A stretch of 64,000 nt of DNA from Nonomuraea sp. NBC_00507 (GTDB lineage: Bacteria > Actinomycetota > Actinomycetes > Streptosporangiales > Streptosporangiaceae): the NCBI RefSeq assembly GCF_036013525.1, contig NZ_CP107853.1, positions 1,922,001 to 1,986,000 on the forward strand, read 5' to 3'. The notes below the pieces were generated by a model. The model saw only the letters and a program-made list of their open reading frames with translations, ran no database searches and was not told the DNA's origin. The first letter of the stretch is position 1, and every line of letters starts with the position of its first letter. Shown here one piece after another: positions 34,929-43,110 of the stretch. Both the position numbers and the translations under genes were made by a program.

Positions 34929-36443
34929 ATGATGGACCGGAGGGTGATTTGGCTTGACGATAGAAGCACGGTTATGGCTGCTGCGGTGGTACCTCTGCCG
35001 CCCATGACGCTTCTGGGCGGGAGTGGCGAGACGCTCGTGGAGTGGGCTGCACGGTCGACGAGGCGCCGGGCGGTCGCGTCCTGCACCGGTGGGCTGCGGT
35101 TCGCGTTCTATGGGCGGGTGTCGACGGAGGATCATCAGGATCCGGTGACGTCGCGGGTGCGGCAACGGGATCAGGCAGCGGCGTTGGTGGCAGGGTTCGG
35201 GCGGATCGTGGCCGAGTACTTCGACGTCGGGCACAGCCGGGTATTGCCGTGGGCGCGGCGGCCACAGGCTGCGGCGCTGGTGGCGGCGATGGCCGACCCG
35301 GAGCGCGGGTTCGACGCGATCGTGGTGGGGGAGTACGAACGGGCTTTTTACGGTAGCCAGTTCGCCCTGATGGCGCCGTTGTTCGAGCATTACGGCGTGC
35401 AGTTGTGGATGCCCGAGGTCGGTGGCCGGGTCGACTTTGCCGGCGAGGGGCACGAGCAGTTGATGATCGCGCTTGGGATCCAGTCCAAGCGGGAGATCAC
35501 CCGGACCCGGATCCGGGTGCGCACGGCGATGGCGGCTCAAGTACGTGAGCAGGGCCGGTATCAGGGCGGGCGTCCGCCGTACGGGTATCGGCTGGTGGAT
35601 GCGGGCCCGCATCCGAACCGGGCGCATGCGGCATGGGGGCGGCGGGCGTGGCGGTTGGAGCCGGACCCGGACACCGCGCCGATCGTCACGTGGATGTTCG
35701 TCCAGCGGCGGGCCAGACATAGCATGGCCCGGATCACCCGGGCGCTCAACGACGCCGACGTGCCGTGCCCGTCGGCCGCAGATCCGAAGCGTAATGCGCA
35801 CCGGTCGGGGGCAGGGTGGACGCTGACCACGGTGAGAGCGATTTTGTGCAATCCGCGGTATACGGGGCGGCAGGTGTGGAACCGGCAGCCGAGCGAGCAT
35901 GAGTTGGTCGATCCGGGCAATACCGGGCTGGGGCATCGGCAGGTGCAGCGGTGGAACTTGCCGGACGGCTGGGTCATCTCCGCACGGCCCGCGCATCCGG
36001 CGCTGGTCAGCGAGGCGGACTTCGTCGCGGTACAGGGAATGCGCGCTGTAGCCGAAGGAAAGCGTTCGGAGCGCTGCTATCTGCTGGCTGGGCTGTTGCG
36101 CTGCGGGATCTGTGGCCGACGGCTGGAATCGTGCTGGGCCAACAACCGGGCGGCCTACCGCTGCCGGCATGGCCACAGCAGCGCCAGCCGCCCCGATCCC
36201 GACCGGCCCAAGAACCTCTACATCCGCCAGGATCGCATCCTGCCGCACCTGCCGGCCCTGTACGTGCTGCTGGCCGGACCTGATCTTGCCGACTGGCCGC
36301 CCAGTGCTCTGCCGCTCGGCGTCGCGGACATCATTGGCCGTCTGCGCGCCGACCACATCACCTTGGTCTACGATCCCGAGACTCGCGCCCTGAGGGCGGA
36401 CACGCGAGAGGAGGTGAAGGTCATTCTGGATCCCGCCCGCTGA
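34929..36443 (+). CDS. Large serine recombinase (integrase)
   Basis: Site-specific recombinase of 504 residues. The catalytic domain starts near residue 58 with FAFYGRVSTEDHQDP, where the serine of GRVST is the nucleophile, and has the arginine-rich helix GIQSKREITRTRIRVRTAMA. The recombinase domain follows (GRYQGGRPPYGYRLVD ... AGWTLTTVRAILCNPRYTGR) and a zinc-ribbon-like part (LLRCGICGRRLESC, AYRCRHG). The C-terminal end ITLVYDPETRALRA resembles the fragment at 11503. It reads toward tRNA-Leu, 147 bp downstream, which carries the putative att core. The start at 34929 has a weak ribosome site; ATG 34974 is an alternative. Confidence 0.9.
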   Translation: MMDRRVIWLDDRSTVMAAAVVPLPPMTLLGGSGETLVEWAARSTRRRAVASCTGGLRFAFYGRVSTEDHQDPVTSRVRQRDQAAALVAGFGRIVAEYFDVGHSRVLPWARRPQAAALVAAMADPERGFDAIVVGEYERAFYGSQFALMAPLFEHYGVQLWMPEVGGRVDFAGEGHEQLMIALGIQSKREITRTRIRVRTAMAAQVREQGRYQGGRPPYGYRLVDAGPHPNRAHAAWGRRAWRLEPDPDTAPIVTWMFVQRRARHSMARITRALNDADVPCPSAADPKRNAHRSGAGWTLTTVRAILCNPRYTGRQVWNRQPSEHELVDPGNTGLGHRQVQRWNLPDGWVISARPAHPALVSEADFVAVQGMRAVAEGKRSERCYLLAGLLRCGICGRRLESCWANNRAAYRCRHGHSSASRPDPDRPKNLYIRQDRILPHLPALYVLLAGPDLADWPPSALPLGVADIIGRLRADHITLVYDPETRALRADTREEVKVILDPAR

Positions 36444-36588
36444 CTTGTAGCAGACAAGACGCCGTGGCCCCGATGTCTCCGGCCTGCTGGAAGGAGGAAG
36501 GTCAGCAAGCCTGATCCCGGCGTCAGCCGAAGGCTGGGCCAGGGTGACGTATCGTCATGCCCGGAAATGCCCAGCTATGTACAACTTA

Positions 36589-36604
36589 CGTGTCCGAGGG
36601 GGGA
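36589..36604. other. Putative attachment-site core, right (3' end of tRNA-Leu)
   Basis: The 16-mer cgtgtccgagggggga covers the acceptor stem and part of the T stem of tRNA-Leu and is repeated exactly at 11655-11670. A serine recombinase lies beside it. The tRNA remains complete on the chromosomal side. Confidence 0.5.
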
Positions 36605-36676
36605 CTTGAACCCCCATGCCCATCACTGGGCACTAGCACCTCAAGCTAGCGCGTCTGCCTATTCCGCCACCCGGAC
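36591..36676 (-). tRNA. tRNA-Leu (anticodon GAG)
   Basis: The minus strand folds as an 86-nt class II tRNA: acceptor stem GTCCGGG with CTCGGAC and discriminator A, anticodon stem CTAGC/GCTAG with loop TTGAGGT (anticodon GAG, codon CUC), a long variable arm and T loop GTTCAAG. CCA is not encoded. An open frame read through it on the plus strand is meaningless. Confidence 0.95.
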
Positions 36677-37015
36677 TTGGTGCCTGCACGCGAGACCGTC
36701 ATCCCGCGTCGGCTCAGTAAGGTTAGCAAACTCTGCGGAGTGCGTCATACCAAGAATCCGGTCACTCTTCGAAGACCTCTTGGTAGGGCCGGATGGGGCA
36801 CGTGGGGGGCGCTGATGGCGGCGTCTTGGTTTGGGTGCCGGCCGGATGGGGTGATTGGGGCTGGTTTGGGAGTTGTGCGGTTGGCGAATTCCTGGGACTC
36901 ACGTGAAAAGAGGGTTGCGGCGACCTTGCGTGCTGCTACGGTTACGGACCGTTGAGGGATGAGTCCTCGGAACGGCCTCATGGTGTGAGGTCGGTTCTGG
37001 AGTCCGGGAGGTCAC
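36677..37015. other. Intergenic stretch between tRNA-Leu and a secreted-protein gene
   Basis: No gene is supported on either strand. It should hold the tRNA-Leu promoter (minus strand) and the promoter of the gene at 37016; a GGGAGG ribosome site stands five bases before the GTG at 37016. Confidence 0.5.
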
Positions 37016-37600
37016 GTGGTGCGCGCGGCAGTGCGGCAGTCGAGGGAGATGTCCCTCGCTGCGTGCCGTCTGCCCGTGGCCCATCCGGAGCAGGACGCGG
37101 CTGACGATCGGGTTCGCCGGATGGCGCGGTTCGCGGCCGGTGCCCGACGGGTCGTCGTGCGGGCAGTCATGATCGGTGCCCTCGCGGTCGCCGGGTGGCT
37201 GCTCGCTGTTCTGTTCGGCATGCTCACCGCTGCTCCGGCAGCTGCGGACGTCACCGCGACGGCGGATTCCGCCACGGCGGAAGCGGTGCCCCATGCCCTC
37301 GTGGGCTCGGATCAGGGCTCGGCGTCGATCAACGCCGAGGCCATGGCCGGGCGCACGGTCGACGGGCTCAACAGCCAGCGGGATCCTGGCCTTCCATCAC
37401 CGTCCACTGCCGGAAAGATCCTGGACACCAATGGCTTGGTGCCCAACGGCGGTGGCAGCGGCCCGTTCGGTGCCGCTACGGGGGACATCGCGAGGTCCGT
37501 CTTCGACCCGCGGCTCCAGGCGCGGCGCGCTCTCCCGGCGTACGTGCTGCCCCCCGTCGTCCGCACAGCGGCGGACGACCCTTCTTTCTCACCTGACTGA
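37016..37600 (+). CDS. Secreted or membrane-anchored protein of unknown function
   Basis: Protein of 194 residues. A basic N-terminal region of about 48 residues precedes a hydrophobic helix (AVMIGALAVAGWLLAVLFGM) and a probable cleavage site after APAAAD, so it has either a long signal sequence or a membrane anchor. The mature part is low-complexity (Gly, Ser, Pro, Ala; NGLVPNGGGSGPFGAATGDI) without known domain. It lies 200 bp upstream of the chaplin-like gene on the same strand and may belong with it in the cell envelope. I do not recognise the family. Confidence 0.6.
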   Translation: MVRAAVRQSREMSLAACRLPVAHPEQDAADDRVRRMARFAAGARRVVVRAVMIGALAVAGWLLAVLFGMLTAAPAAADVTATADSATAEAVPHALVGSDQGSASINAEAMAGRTVDGLNSQRDPGLPSPSTAGKILDTNGLVPNGGGSGPFGAATGDIARSVFDPRLQARRALPAYVLPPVVRTAADDPSFSPD

Positions 37601-37799
37601 CCCCCGCCTTCACATCGCACTGGTCGGCATCTTCATGCCACAGCGGCGGAGCGCGGCTTGATCCCCTCCGCCGGCGGGTGACACGTCAGTCAAACCGGTT
37701 CGCGGTCCCGAGGTCTCCGCTGTGCGTGAACCTCATCTGGTCTCGGGCTGCCCGCGATCTGTTCAGGTATCCCCCCAAGAACCACTAGGAGCATTCATC

Positions 37800-39872
37800 A
37801 TGCGTACGTGGGCCAAGGCATCGACCCCTGCCGCCCTTCTCGCGGTGGCGGTCATGTCGTTCGGCGGCGGCACCGCCCTCGCCGACACCTCAGGCGACGG
37901 TTCCATCGGCGGCGGCAACCAGGTTGACCTGCCGATCTCCCTCCCCATCGACATCAGCGGCAACGCGGTCGGGGCGGCCGGCTCGGCGGAGGCCTCCTCG
38001 CAGGGCGGCGCCGAGGTCGTGAACAACGGCAGGAGCGGCATCTCCGGCAGGACCTCGGGTGACGATTCCGTCGGCGGCGGCAACCAGGTCAACGTTCCGA
38101 TCAGCGCCCCGGTCAACGCCTGCGGCAACGCGATCGCGCTGTTCGGCGAGGCCGACGCCGGCTGCAAGGGCGGCGCGAGCGTTCGCAACCAGGGCAAGGG
38201 CGGCGCGGGCGGCAACCGTACCTCCGGGGACGGGAGCGTGCTCGGCGGCAACCAGATCACCGCGCCCATCTCCGCCCCGCTGAACGCCTGCGGCAACGCG
38301 GTGGCGATCTTCGGCGACGCCACGGCGGGGTGCAAGGGCGGCGCGAACGTCTACGGCACCGGCGCGGGCGGCAACCGTACGTCCGGTGAGGGGAGCGTGC
38401 TGGGCGGCAACCAGGCCGTCGCGCCCATCAGTGCGCCGATCAACCTCTGCGGCAACTCGGTGGCCGTGTTCGGGCGGGCGTTCTCGGGCTGCAAGGGCGG
38501 CTCTTCCGTGACCAACGGCGGGCCGAGCTACCGCAAGCACCACAGGAGCGCGGGCAACGACACCGACGGGCGCTTCGGCGCGGGCAGCGGCAACCAGGTC
38601 GTGGCCCCCGTCAGCCTGCCGGTCGAGGTCTGCGGCAACGCCGCGGGCAACGCCACCGCGGGCTGCAACGGCGGCGCCGAGGTCCGCAACTCCGGCGCGG
38701 GCGGCAACCGTACGTCGGGAGTGGGCGGTGTGCTGAGCGGGAACCAGACGGTCGCGCCGATCAGTGCGCCCGTCAACGTCTGCGGCAACGCGGCCGCCGC
38801 GCTCGGGCACGCCTTCGCCGGCTGCAAGGGCGGCGCCAAGGTCCGCAACTCCGGCGCGGGCGGCAACCGTACGTCGGGAGTGGGCGGTGTGCTGAGCGGG
38901 AACCAGACAGTCGCGCCGATCAGTGCGCCCGTCGACATCTGCGGCAACGCGGCCGCGGTGCTCGGGGCCTCCGAGGCCCACTGCAAGGGCGGCGCGGGAG
39001 TCTCGCCGGGTAACGGCGGTGGCAACCGGACGTCCGGCAGGGGCGGTGTGCTGGCCGGTAACCAGATCGTGGCGCCGATCGCCGCGCCGGTGAACGTCTG
39101 CGGCAACGCCGTGGCCGTCCTGGGCGACGCGGCGGCCGGATGCCTGGGCGGGGCGAACGTCGGCAGGCCCGGACACGAGAGTTCCGGCGGCTCGTACGGG
39201 CGCACGCACGCCACCGTCAGCAAGACCGCGACCGCGAAGAGCGGCCTGCTGCCCATGCTGGCCGGCGTTCCGGCCCTGGGCGGCCTCCAGGGTGTCCCGG
39301 CCGTGGGGGCTCTGGAGAGCGTTCCGGTGTTCGGGGCACTGGAGAGCGTCCCCGCAGCGGGGGCGCTGAAGGAGACCATCGGTGGCGTCTCCGCGGTGAC
39401 CGAGCAGGTGCAGGGTCTGGCGGATGGCGCTCGGCTACAGGACGTCGTCGGCGCCGCGCAGCTCGACGCCGTTTCCGGTCTCACTCAGCAGGTGACTGCG
39501 GTGCCGCTGGTCGAGGACGTTGCCAGGACGTTCGGCCTGCCGCAGCTGCCCGAGCTGCCCGGTCTGCCCGTCCAGGCGCAGGCCCCGGCCAAGGTGTCGA
39601 AGACCGCGCACTCCCGTCCGGCGCCGGCCCGCTCGTCCTCCCCGCTCAGCACGGCGACCGACCTGGTCTCCTCCACTCCCGTCGGCGGCGCGGTGACCTC
39701 CGTCACCCGGGGCCTGCCGATCGGCGGCATCGGCCTGATGAGCGCCGAGCAGCCCGCCGGCCTCACCGGGATGAACCCGAGCTCGCTGCTCGCCCTCGCG
39801 CTCGGCGCCATGTTCGCCGCGTCGGCGACGCTGTTCGCGTCAGCCCGCCGCATCCGGTTCGCCCGCAAGTAG
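37800..39872 (+). CDS. Long chaplin-like surface protein with eight repeats and a C-terminal anchor
   Basis: Protein of 690 residues. A signal peptide (LLAVAVMSFGGGTALA) is followed by eight units of about 45-55 residues with the chaplin pattern GNQVxxPISAPVNxCGNA ... GCKGGA, each with two cysteines; the first unit lacks both. The units alternate with glycine/asparagine linkers (GGNRTSGxGSVLGGNQ). A long Pro/Val-rich region follows and a final hydrophobic helix with a basic tail (LLALALGAMFAASATLFASA, RRIRFARK) suggests wall or membrane anchoring. Chaplins form amyloid-like hydrophobic layers on aerial hyphae and spores; eight repeats is far more than the one or two of Streptomyces chaplins. 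Start is ATG 37800, eight bases after AGGAG. Confidence 0.85.
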   Translation: MRTWAKASTPAALLAVAVMSFGGGTALADTSGDGSIGGGNQVDLPISLPIDISGNAVGAAGSAEASSQGGAEVVNNGRSGISGRTSGDDSVGGGNQVNVPISAPVNACGNAIALFGEADAGCKGGASVRNQGKGGAGGNRTSGDGSVLGGNQITAPISAPLNACGNAVAIFGDATAGCKGGANVYGTGAGGNRTSGEGSVLGGNQAVAPISAPINLCGNSVAVFGRAFSGCKGGSSVTNGGPSYRKHHRSAGNDTDGRFGAGSGNQVVAPVSLPVEVCGNAAGNATAGCNGGAEVRNSGAGGNRTSGVGGVLSGNQTVAPISAPVNVCGNAAAALGHAFAGCKGGAKVRNSGAGGNRTSGVGGVLSGNQTVAPISAPVDICGNAAAVLGASEAHCKGGAGVSPGNGGGNRTSGRGGVLAGNQIVAPIAAPVNVCGNAVAVLGDAAAGCLGGANVGRPGHESSGGSYGRTHATVSKTATAKSGLLPMLAGVPALGGLQGVPAVGALESVPVFGALESVPAAGALKETIGGVSAVTEQVQGLADGARLQDVVGAAQLDAVSGLTQQVTAVPLVEDVARTFGLPQLPELPGLPVQAQAPAKVSKTAHSRPAPARSSSPLSTATDLVSSTPVGGAVTSVTRGLPIGGIGLMSAEQPAGLTGMNPSSLLALALGAMFAASATLFASARRIRFARK

Positions 39873-39977
39873 TCCCGCCACACCTTCCGGCTTCGACCCG
39901 GCCGGAAGTGAGGGATGCGGCGAGTCCGTATACAGGTACGGCTGCTGTTCACAGCCCGTGAGCAGTCAGCGATAGAT

Positions 39978-40018
39978 GCTTTGCCCGTTCCGGGGGCGCG
40001 GCCTGGGACGGGCAAAGC
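39978..40018. terminator. Hairpin terminator between chaplin-like gene and DUF5703 gene
   Basis: Arms gctttgcccgt (39978-39988) and acgggcaaagc (40008-40018), extended by three further pairs including one GT pair, enclose a GC-rich loop. It lies between converging genes ending at 39872 and 40030 and can serve both. Confidence 0.65.
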
Positions 40019-40029
40019 CATGTCCGCGT

Positions 40030-40215
40030 TCAGAGCGTCCGGCGGACCCGCATAATCTTGCGGCGTAGCCGTACGTGACGGCTCCCGTCGGGGTGGACGC
40101 GTACGCGCGCGAGCTCCCATTGACCGTACTCTGCGTGTTCGGTCAGCAGCTGACGTGCTGCTTCGCGAGTGAGGTCGCGCGGAATGAAGATATCCATGTA
40201 GGAGTAGTCGAGCAC
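40030..40215 (-). CDS. DUF5703 family protein
   Basis: Short protein of 61 residues, MLDYSYMDIFIPRDLTREAA then RQLLTEHAEYGQWELARVRV and HPDGSRHVRLRRKIMRVRRT. This is the whole length of the DUF5703 family, which is conserved in actinomycetes and usually a single small gene. The basic C-terminal part may touch nucleic acid or membrane; the function is unknown. It is divergent from topA, with about 190 bp between the two starts that must hold both promoters. Confidence 0.85.
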   Translation of the reverse strand: MLDYSYMDIFIPRDLTREAARQLLTEHAEYGQWELARVRVHPDGSRHVRLRRKIMRVRRTL

Positions 40216-40405
40216 AACGATTAGTCTCCAGGGTGAGTCAGGGCGCCATGCCGCTCGATGGGCCTTATTCTGCGTGCTTGTGGGTGGACCCGGAAGGTAG
40301 TGGGTAGCCCGGGGGAAGGAAATTTCCGCGAGTCGGGTTACCTTTCAGTCTGTGCCGACTCCCGGCAGGGGGATTTTGCTAGCGAACAGCGAGGTAGGAA
40401 GCAGC

Positions 40406-43096
40406 GTGCCAGCCAAGAACGGCAGCGCCGGCGGAACACGCCTGGTGATCGTCGAGTCGCCGGCCAAGGCGAAGACGATCGCCGGGTACCTCGGGCGCGG
40501 CTACATCGTCGAATCGAGCATCGGCCACATCCGCGACCTGCCGGAGAGAGCCGACGACATCCCTGAGAAGTTCAAGGGGGCGCCATGGGCGCGTCTCGGG
40601 GTGAATGTCGAGCACGACTTCGAGCCGCTGTACGTCGTCAACCCCGACAAGCGGTCGCAGGTCGCCAAACTGCGGCAGCTGCTGAAGGACGCCGACGAAC
40701 TCTATCTGGCCACCGACGAGGACCGCGAGGGCGAGGCCATCGCCTGGCACCTGCGCGAGGTGCTCAAGCCCAAGGTTCCGGTGCACCGCATGGTGTTCCA
40801 CGAGATCACCCCGCAGGCCATCCAGGACGCCGTGGCCAACCCGCGCGACCTCAACCTCCGCCTGGTGGACGCCCAGGAGACCAGGCGCATCCTCGACCGG
40901 CTCTACGGTTACGAGGTCAGCCCCGTGCTGTGGAAGAAGGTCAAGCCCAAGCTGTCGGCGGGTCGCGTCCAGTCCGTGGCGACGCGGCTGGTGGTGGAGC
41001 GTGAGCGGGAGCGCATCGCGTTCACGTCGGCCCACTACTGGGACCTGCAGGCGCTGTTCGACACCAACAAGCCGGAGGAGCGTCCGCGCGACTTCACCGC
41101 GACGCTGACCCTGGTCGACGGCAAGCGGGTGGCGCAGGGCCGCGACTTCGCCAGCACCGGGCGGCTCAAGAACGCCGATGTGCTGCACCTGTCCGAGGCG
41201 GCCGCGGGCGAGCTCGCCGGGCGGCTTCAGGGGGTGTCGTTCGCGGTCAAGTCGGTCGAGCGCAAGCCGTACACGCGCAAGCCGTATGCGCCGTTCCGGA
41301 CGACCACATTGCAGCAGGAGGCCAGCCGGAAGCTGGGATTCTCCGCCAAATACACGATGCAGGTCGCCCAGCGGCTCTACGAGAACGGCTTCATCACCTA
41401 CATGCGTACCGACAGCATCACGCTGTCGGAGACGGCGGTGGCGGCCGCGCGCTCGCAGGCGATCAAGCTGTACGGCCGCGAGTACGTCCCGGACAAGCCC
41501 CGCGTCTACAGCAGCAAGGTCAAGAGTGCGCAGGAGGCCCACGAGGCGATCCGCCCCTCCGGTGAGGAGTTCCGCACGCCGGGCGAGACCGGGCTGTCGG
41601 GCGACATGTTCCGCCTCTACGAGCTGATCTGGCAGCGTACGGTGTCCTCGCAGATGAAGGACGCGGTCGGCGAGTCGGTCACGGTGAAGGTGAGCGGCAG
41701 GTCGTCGGCCGGGGAGAACGTCGAGTTCAGCGCGTCCGGCCGGACGATCACGTTCTACGGCTTCCTCAAGGCGTACGTGGAGGGGGCCGACGATCCGTCG
41801 ACCGACCGCGACGACTCCGAGAAGCGGCTGCCCAACCTGGCCGAAGGCGACCCGCTCAGCGTGACCAGGCTCGACGTGGCCGGCCACTCGACCAAGCCGC
41901 CCGCCCGTTACACCGAGGCGTCGCTGGTCAAGGAGCTGGAGGATCGGGAGATCGGGCGGCCGTCGACGTACGCCTCGATCATCGGGACGATCCTCGACCG
42001 CGGCTATGTGTTCAAGAAGGGCACGGCGCTGGTGCCGTCGTTCCTGGCGTTCGCCGTGGTCAACCTGCTGGAGCAGCATTTCGGCAACCTGGTCGACTAC
42101 GACTTCACGGCCGACATGGAGAAGGTGCTCGACGACATCGCCAACGACCGGGCGGAGCGGGTGCCGGAGCTGCAGCGGTTCTACTACGGCTCCGACGGCG
42201 ACGAGGGCCTGAAGGAGATGGTCACCGACCTCGGCGACATCGACGCCAAGGAGATCAGCTCGTTCCCGGTCAGGGGGTCGGACATCGTCCTGCGGGTCGG
42301 GCGGTACGGCCCCTACCTGGACAGGGAGGGCGCCCGGGTCAACGTGCCCGAGGACATGACGCCCGACGAGCTGACCGCGGAGAAGGCCGAGGAGCTGTTC
42401 TCGCGGCCGACGGGTGACCGCGAGCTGGGGCACGACCCGGTGACCGGGCACATGATCGTGGCCAAGGACGGCCGGTACGGGCCTTATGTGACGGAGGTCC
42501 TGCCCGAGCCGCCCGTGGACGAGGAGGCTCCCAAGCGGCGGACGAAGAAGGCCGACGCGCCGAAGCCCCGTACGAGCTCGCTGTTCAAGACGATGTCGCT
42601 GGACACGATCACGCTCGAGGACGCGCTCAAGCTGCTGTCGATCCCCAGGGTCGTGGGCGAGCTGGAGGGCGAGGAGGTCACGGCGTACAACGGCAAGTTC
42701 GGGCCCTACCTGAAGAAGGGCACGGACTCGCGCTCGCTGGCCTCCGAGGAGGCCCTGCTCACGGTCACCATCGACCAGGCGAAGGAGCTGTTCGCGCAGC
42801 CCAAGCCGCGTGGGCGGCGGGCCGCTACAGCGGCGCCGCTGCGCGAGCTGGGCGACGACCCCAACTCCAAGAAGCCGGTCGTGGTGAAGGAGGGGCGCTT
42901 CGGCCCCTACGTGACCGACGGCGAGACCAACGCCTCCCTGCGCAAGGGTGACACGGTCGAGGACATCACGATCGAGCGGGCGGCGGAGCTGCTGGCCGAG
43001 CGGCGGGAGCGGGCGCCGGCGCCGAAGAAGACCACCACGACGAGGAAGGCGCCGGCGAAAAAGCCTCCCGCGAAGAAGCCGGCTGCCAAATCGTAA
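40406..43096 (+). CDS. topA: DNA topoisomerase I
   Basis: Type IA topoisomerase of 896 residues that relaxes negative supercoils in the cytosol. The Toprim domain begins at residue 10 (RLVIVESPAKAKTIAGYLGR) with the acidic motif TDEDREGEAIAWHL. The active-site tyrosine lies in FITYMRTDS, near residue 332, and EAIRP follows. After about 600 the protein carries the C-terminal repeats of the actinobacterial form (GRYGPYLDREG, GKFGPYLKKGTDSRSLASEE, GRFGPYVTDGETNASL) and a lysine-rich tail of KKPAAK type. The GTG at 40406 is chosen because AGGAAG lies before it and the Toprim text begins right after; the frame is open 18 codons further upstream. Confidence 0.97.
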   Translation: MPAKNGSAGGTRLVIVESPAKAKTIAGYLGRGYIVESSIGHIRDLPERADDIPEKFKGAPWARLGVNVEHDFEPLYVVNPDKRSQVAKLRQLLKDADELYLATDEDREGEAIAWHLREVLKPKVPVHRMVFHEITPQAIQDAVANPRDLNLRLVDAQETRRILDRLYGYEVSPVLWKKVKPKLSAGRVQSVATRLVVERERERIAFTSAHYWDLQALFDTNKPEERPRDFTATLTLVDGKRVAQGRDFASTGRLKNADVLHLSEAAAGELAGRLQGVSFAVKSVERKPYTRKPYAPFRTTTLQQEASRKLGFSAKYTMQVAQRLYENGFITYMRTDSITLSETAVAAARSQAIKLYGREYVPDKPRVYSSKVKSAQEAHEAIRPSGEEFRTPGETGLSGDMFRLYELIWQRTVSSQMKDAVGESVTVKVSGRSSAGENVEFSASGRTITFYGFLKAYVEGADDPSTDRDDSEKRLPNLAEGDPLSVTRLDVAGHSTKPPARYTEASLVKELEDREIGRPSTYASIIGTILDRGYVFKKGTALVPSFLAFAVVNLLEQHFGNLVDYDFTADMEKVLDDIANDRAERVPELQRFYYGSDGDEGLKEMVTDLGDIDAKEISSFPVRGSDIVLRVGRYGPYLDREGARVNVPEDMTPDELTAEKAEELFSRPTGDRELGHDPVTGHMIVAKDGRYGPYVTEVLPEPPVDEEAPKRRTKKADAPKPRTSSLFKTMSLDTITLEDALKLLSIPRVVGELEGEEVTAYNGKFGPYLKKGTDSRSLASEEALLTVTIDQAKELFAQPKPRGRRAATAAPLRELGDDPNSKKPVVVKEGRFGPYVTDGETNASLRKGDTVEDITIERAAELLAERRERAPAPKKTTTTRKAPAKKPPAKKPAAKS

Positions 43097-43110
43097 GTAG
43101 CATCTAATAC

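Noticed and set aside
34746..36356. 536-codon minus-strand frame opposite the recombinase
   Set aside because: The plus strand has the complete serine recombinase with catalytic motifs; the minus frame is a Pro/Arg/His-rich shadow.
36567..36815. Short plus-strand frame over tRNA-Leu (CPRGDLNPH-type text)
   Set aside because: It is the antisense reading of the tRNA, a well-known false gene.
37890..39209. 439-codon minus-strand frame opposite the chaplin-like gene
   Set aside because: It mirrors the repeat structure of the plus strand and has no start signal.
40379..42451. 690-codon minus-strand frame inside topA
   Set aside because: topA is certain on the plus strand.
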